Assembly: GCF_002266425.1 (NCBI RefSeq)
Contig: NZ_NPMN01000009.1
Location: 1 to 64,000 of the forward strand
DNA from: Tissierella sp. P1
GTDB lineage: Bacteria > Bacillota > Clostridia > Tissierellales > Tissierellaceae
Direction of reading: 5' to 3'
Length of the DNA: 64,000 nt
In this document: positions 18,028 to 27,129 of the stretch, piece by piece
Numbering within the stretch: the stretch's first letter is position 1
How the letters are laid out: every line of letters starts with the position of its first letter
Position numbers and translations under genes: made by a program
The notes under the pieces: generated by a model
What the model saw: the letters and a program-made list of their open reading frames with translations, nothing else
Database searches by the model: none
What the model was told of the DNA's origin: nothing

Positions 18028-19025
18028 ATGATAGAAATTAAAAACCTTAGGAAATTCTATGGTAATCTGGAAGTATTAAAAGGTATAGATTTACAAATAG
18101 AAGAAGGCAAAATATTTGGATTAGTGGGAAGAAGCGGAACTGGAAAATCAACCTTGCTTAGATGCATAAATGGCTTGGAGAAATATAATGAAGGAAGTTT
18201 ATATGTAGGTGATATTGATGTGAAAAATCTTTCAGAAAAGGAACTAAGAAGTTTTCGAAAGGATGTAGGTATGATATTTCAACATTTCTCATTGCTGGAG
18301 AGGCTGACGGTCTATGAAAATATAGCTTTACCTTTGAGATGCTGGAATTATGACAAATCCTTTATAGACAAAAGGGTACGAGAATTGCTGGAGGTAATAG
18401 ATATACCAGATAAAATCAACTCAAAACCTAGAGAATTATCAGGAGGACAAAAGCAAAGGGTTGCAATAGCAAGGGCATTAGCCATGGAACCTAAAATACT
18501 TTTATGTGATGAAGCAACATCCGCATTAGATCCTAAAAGCACTAAATCTATAATCTCATTATTAAATAAGATCAATAAGGATTTAGGAATAACAATGGTG
18601 ATTGTTACTCATGAAATGCATGTTTTGAGAAGTATATGCGAAGAAATAGCAATTATTGAAGATGGAAGAATTGAGCAGTCGGACCAGTGGAGAAAGTGTT
18701 CCTAAATCAGCCGCCAGCCTTAAAGAACCTTATAGGACAGAAGGAAATAGCTTTACCTGAAACAGGAATAAATATTGAGATATTCTATTCTCAAGATAAT
18801 GCTTCTCAGCCTATTATTACAAAGATGGCGAGGGAACTTAATATAGACTGCATAATATTAGGCGGAGAGATGGAAAGTTATAAAAATAGTCCATTAGGTT
18901 CAATAATAATAAATATACCCAATGATGAATTTAATAATGTAAGGAAGTATCTTGATGACAAAAATGTTATTTGGAAGTGCTTTGAATTAGATGAAGAATT
19001 CTTAGGAAGGGGGGAAATATGTTGA
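18028..19025 (+). pseudogene. metN: MetN-type ABC importer ATPase, single frameshift
   Basis: The first frame (to 18705) gives a complete ATPase domain: Walker A 'GRSGTGKST', signature 'LSGGQKQRVAIARALA', Walker B 'ILLCDEATSALD' and H-loop 'VTHEMH'. A second frame, from about 18680 to 19025, continues with 'GPVEKVFLNQPPALKNLIG' and a NIL ligand-binding domain, exactly the MetN order. One missing base near 18679 ('GAGCAGTCGGACCAGTGG') explains the break. Repaired, the protein would be 332 residues, normal for MetN. The flanking permease and binding protein are intact, so an assembly error is likelier than decay. MetN energises methionine-type uptake, and the NIL domain senses substrate. Confidence 0.85.
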
Positions 19026-19693
19026 ATGGTGAGTTTTGGACATTATGGATGAAATATTTTAAAAAGATAATTGGACCATCTATTTTTGCCACATTGAGGA
19101 TGGTTATAGCTACAGTAACTATTGGATTTGCCTTGGGGTTTGGTCTTGCAATATTGCTCACAATCTATGGACCAGATGGTTTGAATCCTAAAAAGAAGAT
19201 ATATAAGCTACTTGATTTCCTTGTTAATACCATAAGGTCATTTCCAATATTGATACTTATTGTTGCCATATCTCCTTTAACTAGAATGATTGTAGGCACT
19301 ACTGTAGGCGAAAAGGCGGCCATATTGCCTTTATCTATTGCTGCGACTGCATTTATTGCAAGAATGCTGGAAAATAGCTTTAGAGAAGTGGACAAGCAAC
19401 TTATAGAGGCAGCTAGATCCTTTGGTGCAACAGATATGCAGATTATATTTAAAATTATTGTTAAAGAATCTGTGCCCTCTATAATATCTATTGCTACCAT
19501 GTCTACAATTACTTATATTGCAAGTACAACTATAGCAGGAGCAGTAGGCGGAGGAGGATTAGGTGCTGTAGCTTTAAACTATGGATATCAAAGCTTTAAT
19601 AATTCTATACTTTATACCTCCGTATTTATACTATTTATAATGGTAATAATTACTCAGGCAATTGGATCCTGGTTATATAAAAAATTCTTATAG
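19019..19693 (+). CDS. metI: MetI-type ABC importer permease
   Basis: A 224-residue permease with five or six helices and the EAA loop 'LIEAARSFGATDMQIIFKIIVKESVPSI', typical of MetI. It overlaps the 3' end of metN by 7 bases and has a very strong GGGGGG ribosome site inside metN. It pairs with MetN and the lipoprotein encoded at 20562. Substrate is methionine or a related thioether by family; a methylated sulfur compound is possible given the corrinoid methyltransferase genes downstream. Confidence 0.87.
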   Translation: MLNGEFWTLWMKYFKKIIGPSIFATLRMVIATVTIGFALGFGLAILLTIYGPDGLNPKKKIYKLLDFLVNTIRSFPILILIVAISPLTRMIVGTTVGEKAAILPLSIAATAFIARMLENSFREVDKQLIEAARSFGATDMQIIFKIIVKESVPSIISIATMSTITYIASTTIAGAVGGGGLGAVALNYGYQSFNNSILYTSVFILFIMVIITQAIGSWLYKKFL

Positions 19694-19715
19694 ATTCAGG
19701 AGGTGAAAATCAAAT

Positions 19716-20531
19716 ATGTCAGATATTAATACTAGTTCAATTTTATTGGAATCTTTATTGGAATTAGAGAGAAAAGCAGTAGGCATAAAATTTATATTTG
19801 AAAAAGAAGAATATGATGAATTTAAAGCCAGCACAATGGATAATATGATGGCGTATTGTACCATGGTAAGAAATGCATCACAGGGTAAATCCTATAAGGT
19901 TTGCTTAAAAAACTTTGCATGTCTTGGTGCAGCTATGGCATTAGGTTTATTAAAACCAAATAATGGAACTATATCAGGGAAAAGACGTTCAGAAAATGGG
20001 TCATATAAAGATTTATGTATTAGCAGAAGCTTATCAAGGGATATGGTATATTGCCAGCATGATATTTATGGAGTTGCAATAATGCCCTTAGAACAATATA
20101 AAGAAAATCCAGACGTAGTCATAATAATAACCGATCCATATAATGCCATGAGAATTATACAGGGGAATGCCTATCATAGTGGACAGGCTAAAGGAATAAA
20201 AATTGCGGGAATGCAGGCATTATGTCAGGAATGTACTTCCTTTCCATTTGAAACTAACGAGATTAATATATCAATGATGTGTTCCGGCACAAGGCTTTTA
20301 GCACAGTGGAACAGAGATGAGCTGGCTATAGGAATTCCATTTAATAAATTCGCAACTATACTAGATGGAATAAAGCAAACTGTAAATCCTTTGGAACGAA
20401 ATCCTCAAAAGAAAATAATTCAGAAAAAGCTTAAAGAAAATAACTTAGAGGATACTTTAAATATTGAATATAACAAAAACTATGATGATGGAGCATACAT
20501 AGGTATAAAAGGACTAGACAACTATAAGTAG
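19716..20531 (+). CDS. DUF169 family protein
   Basis: A 271-residue soluble protein with many Cys (for example 'YCTMVRNASQGKSYKVCLKNFACLGAAMALGL' type segment near residues 47-78, 'ALCQECTSFPFETNE' and 'MMCSGTRLLAQW'). This matches DUF169, found in methanogens and anaerobic bacteria and without an established function. The clustered Cys suggest metal, Fe-S or corrinoid-related binding, which I infer only from composition. It sits inside the Met-type transporter operon between permease and binding protein, which links it to the imported compound. Confidence 0.75.
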   Translation: MSDINTSSILLESLLELERKAVGIKFIFEKEEYDEFKASTMDNMMAYCTMVRNASQGKSYKVCLKNFACLGAAMALGLLKPNNGTISGKRRSENGSYKDLCISRSLSRDMVYCQHDIYGVAIMPLEQYKENPDVVIIITDPYNAMRIIQGNAYHSGQAKGIKIAGMQALCQECTSFPFETNEINISMMCSGTRLLAQWNRDELAIGIPFNKFATILDGIKQTVNPLERNPQKKIIQKKLKENNLEDTLNIEYNKNYDDGAYIGIKGLDNYK

Positions 20532-20561
20532 AAGTAAAAACATTAAATGGAGGCGAAGATA

Positions 20562-21428
20562 ATGAAAAAGAGAAAAAGGATACTAATTTTTATGATGAGT
20601 TTGATAATCTTATCTACAATATTGACAGCTTGTGGAAAAGATGATAAAAAGCAGGATATTATAATTAATTCAGGCGATGAACTAGATGATAAGACTAAGA
20701 TAGAAGAAAAGAGAAAATTTACAGTCGGATGTATGCCTCTAAATGAACCAGCAGTTCAAATAATGAAGGAGTTGCTTGAGCCAAAGGGCTACGACCTAGA
20801 GATAACTGTATTTGATGGTAATCATCTTCCAGCTGTAGCTCTTAAGGAAGGTAATATCGATAGTTTGATTCTCAATCACTTACCTTGGATAAATACCTTC
20901 AATGAAGAAAATAATACTAATCTTACTATGGTAGAGCCTTATGTTTACTATTCTTATTTTGCAATATATTCATCTAAATATAAGAGTATAGATGAATTGC
21001 CACAAAATGCTCAAATAGCAATAGCTGGTGATCCTACTAATATGGATAGAAGTTTGAGGGTACTTAGAGATACAGGCCTTATTACTTTAGGTGAGAAAAC
21101 AGGAAATTTTTATTCCTTATTAGATATCGAGGATAATCCTAAAAATATAAAATTAATTGAAACGGAAACTACTGCAACAGTTAGAAGTATTGAAGATGTA
21201 GATGCAATAATAACTTTCTCCAGTACAATGAAGATGGCTGGATTTGATCCTAAAGTGTATCTCTATGAAGATGAGAGTTCTACTCAATTTCCAACAGGTT
21301 TAGTTGTGCAACCAGAAAATGTTGATGAAGAGTGGGTAAAGGCTATAATTGAAGTCACACAAACAGATGAGTTTAAGGATAAATTTAATGAATTTTATGG
21401 CGGTGCATATAAATTATTTAATGACTAG
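20562..21428 (+). CDS. metQ: MetQ/NlpA-type substrate-binding lipoprotein
   Basis: Starts MKKRKRIL with a signal peptide and lipobox ending L-T-A-C (Cys at about residue 24). The mature part follows NlpA/MetQ: 'FTVGCMPLNEPAVQIMKELLEPKGYDLEITVFDGNHLPAVALKEGNIDSLILNHLPWINTFNE' type fold with the usual substrate loop, then 'IAIAGDPTNMDRSLRVLRDTGLITL'. NlpA family proteins bind methionine or related ligands. The 'N-H-L-P-W' stretch replaces the usual 'Q-H-x-P-Y/F' seen in MetQ. The ATG at 20562 is chosen because GGAGGCG lies 7 bases before it and includes the upstream ATG at 20547. Confidence 0.85.
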   Translation: MKKRKRILIFMMSLIILSTILTACGKDDKKQDIIINSGDELDDKTKIEEKRKFTVGCMPLNEPAVQIMKELLEPKGYDLEITVFDGNHLPAVALKEGNIDSLILNHLPWINTFNEENNTNLTMVEPYVYYSYFAIYSSKYKSIDELPQNAQIAIAGDPTNMDRSLRVLRDTGLITLGEKTGNFYSLLDIEDNPKNIKLIETETTATVRSIEDVDAIITFSSTMKMAGFDPKVYLYEDESSTQFPTGLVVQPENVDEEWVKAIIEVTQTDEFKDKFNEFYGGAYKLFND

Positions 21429-21495
21429 ATTAGCAAGGTAAATAGTAAATAAGATGTATTTTTGATGATTATTACTTAAATTAATAATAGTTAAC

Positions 21496-21530
21496 CAAAG
21501 AACCAGAGAAGAAATTTCACTGGTTCTTTG
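21496..21530 (+). terminator. Hairpin after metQ in a 313-base gap
   Basis: CAAAGAACCAG pairs perfectly with CTGGTTCTTTG around a 13-base loop; the T run is weak. The rest of the gap (21531-21741) is AT-rich with no gene and no riboswitch I recognise. Confidence 0.6.
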
Positions 21531-21741
21531 TGAATTGTTAATTATCGACTAGATAGGATAAAAGATTATATGTAGAAAAAATAAAGTACATAAATAAAAC
21601 TATGAGAAGGCTTGCTAATTTCAAAACATATTATTTTATTCTATAGCAATCATAACATTAATAGATAATACCTATTAGAATACTATTGTCAATTAATATA
21701 CAATATAAATTAGAAAGTTAAGTATAAGGGAGGAATATATA

Positions 21742-22389
21742 GTGAAGGAAGAAAGTTTATTTCAAGAAATAAGCGATGCAGTAGTAGAGATGGAGGACGA
21801 ATTAGTAGAGGAACTTTGCAATAAATCCTTGGAACTTTCTATACCGGCCGATGAAACAATTACTAAAGGCTTAGTTGCAGGAATGGATAAAGTAGGACAA
21901 CTATACGAGGAACAGGAATACTTTTTACCAGAGGTACTTACCTGCTCAGATACATTAAATATAGGATTGGATATATTGAAACCACATATAAAGACGGAAA
22001 CATCAGACAATGCTATTAAGGTGGTAATAGGAGTTGTGGAAGGGGATACCCATGATATAGGAAAGAATTTAGTCAAGATAATGACGGAATCGGCAGGTAT
22101 TGAGGTATACGACTTAGGCAGAGATGTTCCATTAAAAAATTTTATCATAGTAGCGGAAGAGGTAGGAGCAAATTTTATATGTATGTCAACTTTGATGACA
22201 ACTACTATGATGGGAATGAAGACTGTAATTGATATGTTGAAGGAAAGAAATATAAGAGATAAGTATAAGGTTATGATCGGTGGTGGACCTATTTCTCAAA
22301 GATTTGCAGATGAGATTGGTGCAGATGCTTATACTGCTGATGCAGGTGAAGCTGTAAAGAGAATAAAAACAATGGCGGCAGTTAATTAG
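21742..22389 (+). CDS. Corrinoid-binding methyltransferase shuttle protein (MtaC/MtbC type)
   Basis: A 215-residue protein with a four-helix cap domain (residues about 1-88) followed by a Rossmann B12-binding domain. The B12-ligand motif D-x-H-x-x-G is present as 'GDTHDIGKNL' with His at residue 104. 'STLMTTTMMGMKTVIDML' and 'VMIGGGPISQRFADEIGAD' are the other conserved corrinoid-binding loops. It carries a methyl group on cobalamin between two methyltransferases. It starts a five-gene block with three UroD-fold methyltransferase-like genes and an activator. GTG start after GGGAGG. Confidence 0.9.
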   Translation: MKEESLFQEISDAVVEMEDELVEELCNKSLELSIPADETITKGLVAGMDKVGQLYEEQEYFLPEVLTCSDTLNIGLDILKPHIKTETSDNAIKVVIGVVEGDTHDIGKNLVKIMTESAGIEVYDLGRDVPLKNFIIVAEEVGANFICMSTLMTTTMMGMKTVIDMLKERNIRDKYKVMIGGGPISQRFADEIGADAYTADAGEAVKRIKTMAAVN

Positions 22390-22404
22390 ATCGGAGGGAT
22401 AAAG

Positions 22405-23478
22405 TTGAATAAGGATCAGATGACTCCAAAGGAAAGGATGACGGCATTTGCACAGGGACTTGAAGTAGACAGAATCCCATGCAATCCTCATATGGGAGTA
22501 ACTATGGCTCCCTTTATAGGAATCGCTTTAAAAGAGTACTATCATTCAGCGGAGAGGATGGCAGAACTGGAAATAGCGTTGTTTAAAAGATTAAGACATG
22601 ATGGTGTAAGCGTTTCAGCTACCTTAAGGGGAGTTGCTGAGGCCATGGGCTCTAAGATGTACTATCCCGATAATAATATTTCACTTATGGATACTCCTGC
22701 TGTAAAGCATGTTGATGAAATAGAAAATTTAAAGCCTTGTGATCCTGAAAAGGACGGAAAGCTGCCATTAGTTCTCAAGGCTGTAAAGATTATAAAGGAT
22801 AAGATAGGACATGAAGTAAATATTGGAACAGGATTAGCCGGACCTTTTAGTACTGCTGCCTCAGTAGTTGGTACCGAAAATCTATTGAAATGGATGCTAA
22901 AGTATCCTGACAAGGTACATACATTAATGGAGATAGTAACAGAATCTAATAATAGATTTATAGAGAAAGCTGCAGAATTAGGTGTTGGGATGGGATTATC
23001 AGATCCTGTTTCATCTACAAGTTTAATAAGTGTTAAACAATTCAATGAATTTTCCGCACCTTATATTAAGAAAAATGTGGATAAGATGAAATCTTTAACA
23101 GGACGTAGTATTTCAATTCATATTTGTGGTAAAAGCAAGGGTATTTGGGAATCTGTAATGGATACTGGAATATCAAGCTTTAGTATAGACAACGTAGAAG
23201 ACCTTCAAGATGCTAAGGAGATAATGGGAAATAGAATTACAATATCAGGAAATGTTCCACCAGTTGATATAATGCAAAAGGGTACAAGGGAAGATGTACT
23301 TAGAGCAGCTAAAGAATGTATTAGAAAAACTTATGGAACTAAAAAGGGATATATACTTAGTTCTGGATGTCAAATCCCTATGAATACTCCAATGGAAAAT
23401 ATAGATGCATTAATGGATGCGGCCAGAATATATGGCAGCTATCCTATTGATGAAGAACTATTATTTAGTGAAGATTAG
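22405..23478 (+). CDS. MtaA/UroD-fold methyltransferase 1
   Basis: A 357-residue member of the uroporphyrinogen decarboxylase/MtaA superfamily. 'PKERMTAFAQGLEVDRIPCNPHMGV' opens the barrel. The zinc-site pattern H-x-C is seen in 'SIHICGKSKGI' (residues about 235-245), and the third zinc ligand is the Cys in 'LSSGCQIPMNTPMENI'. Such proteins move methyl groups between corrinoid proteins and thiols such as CoM, or act on methylthiols (MtsA). It follows the corrinoid protein by 15 bases. Substrate not determinable from sequence. TTG start after GGAGGG. Confidence 0.85.
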   Translation: MNKDQMTPKERMTAFAQGLEVDRIPCNPHMGVTMAPFIGIALKEYYHSAERMAELEIALFKRLRHDGVSVSATLRGVAEAMGSKMYYPDNNISLMDTPAVKHVDEIENLKPCDPEKDGKLPLVLKAVKIIKDKIGHEVNIGTGLAGPFSTAASVVGTENLLKWMLKYPDKVHTLMEIVTESNNRFIEKAAELGVGMGLSDPVSSTSLISVKQFNEFSAPYIKKNVDKMKSLTGRSISIHICGKSKGIWESVMDTGISSFSIDNVEDLQDAKEIMGNRITISGNVPPVDIMQKGTREDVLRAAKECIRKTYGTKKGYILSSGCQIPMNTPMENIDALMDAARIYGSYPIDEELLFSED

Positions 23479-23489
23479 GAGAATAAAAT

Positions 23490-24488
23490 ATGAATGAAAA
23501 AGAAAGATTGTTAAGAGCCTTAAAGGGCGAAGAAACAGACAGACCTCCTGTTATATGTCCGGGGGGGATGATGAATGCCGCGGTTACAGAACTTTTAGGA
23601 GAAATAAATGCTAATCATAATACGGATTTAGATGCCATGGTAGCTGCTGCCATTAAGGTGAGAGAAGTTATAGGATTTGAGAATTATGGAGTACCATTTT
23701 GCATGACGTGCGAATCAGAGCCCTTTGGTGTAATTATTAGTGAAGGAGATAAGATTAATGAGCCAAGGATACTGGAATATAATCAATCTAAATTGGAAGA
23801 TATCATGAAATCCTCTGATCCAAAGATATCCAATAATTTAAGAAGTGAAACTGTAATCAAAGCAATTGGAAGATTGAAGAATGACGAGATTCCAGTAATT
23901 GGGAATATCACTGGTCCTATAAGTACGGCTACTTCAATTGTGGATCCTATTAAGTTGTTTAAAATGATAAGAAAAGAACCTGATGAAGCCCACACTTTTA
24001 TTGAATATATAAATAACTATCTTATAGAGTATGCTAAAGGAATGGTAAGGGCAGGTGCTGATATCATTGCAATTTCAGATCCTACAGCAACAGGTGAAAT
24101 ATTAGGCAAGAAAAATTTTGATAAATTTGCAATGCCTATGTATACTGAGTTTTTAAAATCAATGAGAGAAATAAATACACCCGTGATAATTCATATATGC
24201 GGAGATGCAAAAACTATAATCGATAGCTTAAACTCTTTAGAGGTACAAGCACTTAGCTTCGATTCCATAGTAAATATGAGATTTGCTAAATCTAAGCTGA
24301 ATACAAGACTGATGGGTAATGTGAGTACACTTCTGTTGCAAAATGGTCCTAAGGATAAGATTATTTCAATTACAAAGAACGCAATAGGTTCGGGAGTAGA
24401 TATTGTGTCTCCGGCATGCGGTTTAGGTATGTCTACTCCACTAGGAAATCTTAGAGTTATGACAGACTACGTGAAAGGAAGTATATAA
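23490..24488 (+). CDS. MtaA/UroD-fold methyltransferase 2
   Basis: A 332-residue paralogue of the preceding enzyme, lying 11 bases downstream. 'NEKERLLRALKGEETDRPPVICPGG' is the conserved opening, 'VIIHICGDAKTI' gives the H-x-C zinc motif and 'SPACGLGMSTPLGN' the third Cys. Two such enzymes around one corrinoid protein could be the methyl-donating and methyl-accepting half-reactions, since no MtaB/MttB-type donor enzyme is in this operon. Its stop codon overlaps the start of the next gene by one base. Confidence 0.85.
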   Translation: MNEKERLLRALKGEETDRPPVICPGGMMNAAVTELLGEINANHNTDLDAMVAAAIKVREVIGFENYGVPFCMTCESEPFGVIISEGDKINEPRILEYNQSKLEDIMKSSDPKISNNLRSETVIKAIGRLKNDEIPVIGNITGPISTATSIVDPIKLFKMIRKEPDEAHTFIEYINNYLIEYAKGMVRAGADIIAISDPTATGEILGKKNFDKFAMPMYTEFLKSMREINTPVIIHICGDAKTIIDSLNSLEVQALSFDSIVNMRFAKSKLNTRLMGNVSTLLLQNGPKDKIISITKNAIGSGVDIVSPACGLGMSTPLGNLRVMTDYVKGSI

Positions 24489-26212
24489 TGCCTATAGTTA
24501 AATTCATTAATGAAAATATAAATATTCAAGTAGAGAAAGGTACAATTTTATTAGATGCCATTAGAGAAGCGAAATTAAAGATTGAAACCCCATGCAATGG
24601 TATGGGGTTTTGTGGTAAATGTAAGGTAATAGCAGGGGGACAGCTATCTGAGCCTAGTGATAGAGAACGAAAAATCATTGATGAAAAGAAATCCGAAAGG
24701 CTGTCCTGCATGGCAATAATACTTGGAGATGTAGAAGTAGAGTTGATTGAAAAGGAAAGGGTGTTGAAGACTATAAATAAGGGGTTTAGTATCAATGTTC
24801 CAATAGACAGCCCTATTAAAATTAGAAAGCTTCCAGAGATTAATGAAGATAGCTATGTTCCATATGTTGATTATCTAGGATATGATTTTAATTCACTAGA
24901 ATTATATAGAAAAATTACTATACTAGAAGAAAGGAATTCTAGAGAAATATGGGGTGTAGTATTTGAGGATACGTTGTTAGATATCAGTAGCCATAAAAAG
25001 AATATTCTAGGAATAGCAATAGACATTGGTACTACAGGTATTTCTTACTATTTAATGGATTTATCCAGTGGAGAAATAATAGAAAAGCTGTCATCCCTAA
25101 ATCCTCAAACTCAATATGGGGGAGATGTCCTAACCAGAATTACATATTGTATGGAAAATCCAGCAGGGGCTGTTAAGCTTCAGGAATTGATAGTAGATGA
25201 AATAAATAATTCAATAAAAAATCTAACAGGGACTCTCTATAATAGAGATGATATTTATTATATTATCATTTCTGCCAATACTACTATGCTGCATCTTTTG
25301 TTGGGCATTAATCCAAATTCATTGGCTAAAGCCCCCTATAGATCAGTATTTTTAAGTCCAAAGGCTTTTAAGGCAAGAGATATATCCATTGAAGTTAATG
25401 ATGAGGCTATACTTAGCTTAATTCCATCTGCTTCATCCTATGTAGGAGGAGATATAGTATCGGGTATTATGGCATCAGATTTTAAAAACAATGAGGAAGC
25501 CGTATTTATAGATATTGGAACCAATGGTGAAATGGCAGTCTTAAAGAATGGAAAGATAATAGCTACATCTACTGCGGCAGGTCCTGCCTTAGAGGGTATG
25601 AATATTGAATGTGGCTGTCGTGCACAAAGGGGTGCTATAGAAACCTTTAGTATAGATGAAGAGTTTAATATTAGCTATACTACCATAGGAAATGAAAAAC
25701 CCCTGGGAATCTGCGGAAGCGGACTTATAGATATAGCCGGAGCATTGGTTAAGAGAAATATTCTTTTGGAATCGGGGAGATGGAATAAAAATTTAGATTC
25801 TAAACTCGAAAATAGATTAGTAGATAAAAAATTTTATATAACAGAGGATATATATATTTCCCAAAAGGATATAAGGCAGATTCAACTGGCAAAGGGAGCC
25901 ATAGCTGCCGGTGTAATTTTAATGCTGGAGGAAATAGGGCTAAAGATAGAAGAAATATCAAAGGTATATATTGCTGGTGCATTTGGCTACCATGTTAACC
26001 CTGATAATATAAAGATAATAGGGCTTATTCCTAAGGGATTTAAAGGAGAGATAAGCTTTTTAGGGAATACTTCATTGGAAGGAGCTAGGCTAGCACTAAT
26101 TAATAAAGAATGCTTTGAAGAGATATATAATATTAGGAATAATATAGAGGTATTGGAATTATCCCTTAAAGAGAACTTTCAAGATATTTTTGTGTCTCAA
26201 TTAAATTTTTAG
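24488..26212 (+). CDS. Reductive activator of corrinoid enzymes (RACE/RamA-like ATPase)
   Basis: A 574-residue protein. The N-terminal domain is a plant-type [2Fe-2S] ferredoxin with 'CNGMGFCGKCKV' and a later 'LSCMA' Cys. A linker leads to an ASKHA-fold ATPase (DUF4445 type) with 'GIAIDIGTTGISYYLMDL', 'EAVFIDIGTNGEMAVLKNG' and 'GNTSLEGARLAL'. 'GICGSGLIDI' is also conserved. RACE proteins use ATP and low-potential electrons to reduce Co(II) back to Co(I) after accidental oxidation of the corrinoid protein. Its place in the operon fits exactly. Confidence 0.9.
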   Translation: MPIVKFINENINIQVEKGTILLDAIREAKLKIETPCNGMGFCGKCKVIAGGQLSEPSDRERKIIDEKKSERLSCMAIILGDVEVELIEKERVLKTINKGFSINVPIDSPIKIRKLPEINEDSYVPYVDYLGYDFNSLELYRKITILEERNSREIWGVVFEDTLLDISSHKKNILGIAIDIGTTGISYYLMDLSSGEIIEKLSSLNPQTQYGGDVLTRITYCMENPAGAVKLQELIVDEINNSIKNLTGTLYNRDDIYYIIISANTTMLHLLLGINPNSLAKAPYRSVFLSPKAFKARDISIEVNDEAILSLIPSASSYVGGDIVSGIMASDFKNNEEAVFIDIGTNGEMAVLKNGKIIATSTAAGPALEGMNIECGCRAQRGAIETFSIDEEFNISYTTIGNEKPLGICGSGLIDIAGALVKRNILLESGRWNKNLDSKLENRLVDKKFYITEDIYISQKDIRQIQLAKGAIAAGVILMLEEIGLKIEEISKVYIAGAFGYHVNPDNIKIIGLIPKGFKGEISFLGNTSLEGARLALINKECFEEIYNIRNNIEVLELSLKENFQDIFVSQLNF

Positions 26213-26225
26213 AAAAGGTGATAAG

Positions 26226-27086
26226 ATGGCAGCTACAAATATTTTTAAATGTGTAGGAAAGGAAATCGAAATAGTACCTGACAGTATTTTGGAAGAGTTA
26301 AATATATCATATGAAGAATCAAATAAAAATGCTTCTGAGATGGTTATATTGGCAAAGGCTTTAAAAGAATATAAAAATAAAAAATATTGTAAAGTACCTT
26401 TCTGCCATACTGTAGAAGCTGAGGCATTTGGTTCGACAGTGATTTTTGATCAAAAAGTAGGAAATAGGATTGGAGAGTATAAAGTTAATGATATAAATTT
26501 AGCTGAGGACATATTAGAAATAGATTTAAATAACGGGAGAATTGCTGAAGTTTTAAAGGCAATAAGTATTTTAAAGGAAAATGAAGAGAATGTAATACTG
26601 GATATAACAGGTCCATTTAGTATTGCTACATCTATTATGGACAGTCAATTGTTTTACAGGGCTATAAGAAAAGATAGAGAAAAAATTAATAGATTATTAG
26701 AAAAAGTTGAGAATAGTTTAGTAAAACTTATTCTAGAGGGAGTTAAACAGAATGTAGATGTGATTTCCTTTGCAGACCCTACAGGTACTATAGACATAGT
26801 TGGACCTAAAATATATAAGGAAGTAGCGGGAAATTCTACATATAATATACTGAAAAGAGTTGAAGAACGGCTGGGAAAAAGTGTAATTCATCTCTGTGGG
26901 AAGACGTCAACATCCCTGGAGGTCATAGGATTGTTAGAGAGTGAAAAGATAAAGGTAGAAGACTGTAATTATTTTGATATGGTTAAAAAGATAAAAGAAG
27001 AAAGAAAAGATGTAAATTTTATAGGGCATTGGTGTCTGAAATTGGATAAATTTAATAACGAAATTATTAATTGTAAAATTAAATAA
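26226..27086 (+). CDS. Short MtaA/UroD-fold methyltransferase-like protein 3
   Basis: A 286-residue relative of the two preceding methyltransferases, mainly of protein 2, but about 45 residues shorter and lacking the usual 'RP/RIP' N-terminal strand. It keeps 'KVPFCHTVEAEAFGS', 'LDITGPFSIATSIMD', 'DVISFADPTGTIDIVGPK' and a zinc-type 'SVIHLCGKTSTSLE'. A Cys near the end ('IGHWCLK') could be the third ligand. It may be a divergent methyltransferase or an accessory subunit. It is the last gene of the block; its 3' end converges on murJ. Confidence 0.75.
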   Translation: MAATNIFKCVGKEIEIVPDSILEELNISYEESNKNASEMVILAKALKEYKNKKYCKVPFCHTVEAEAFGSTVIFDQKVGNRIGEYKVNDINLAEDILEIDLNNGRIAEVLKAISILKENEENVILDITGPFSIATSIMDSQLFYRAIRKDREKINRLLEKVENSLVKLILEGVKQNVDVISFADPTGTIDIVGPKIYKEVAGNSTYNILKRVEERLGKSVIHLCGKTSTSLEVIGLLESEKIKVEDCNYFDMVKKIKEERKDVNFIGHWCLKLDKFNNEIINCKIK

Positions 27087-27129
27087 ATTAGAAGAATAGA
27101 GGGGATTTTTGAAAATCATCTCTATTTTT

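Noticed and set aside
18668..18705. metN break as a selenocysteine or programmed frameshift site
   Set aside because: The stop is TAA, the frame changes, and no slippery heptamer is present. A lost base explains it.
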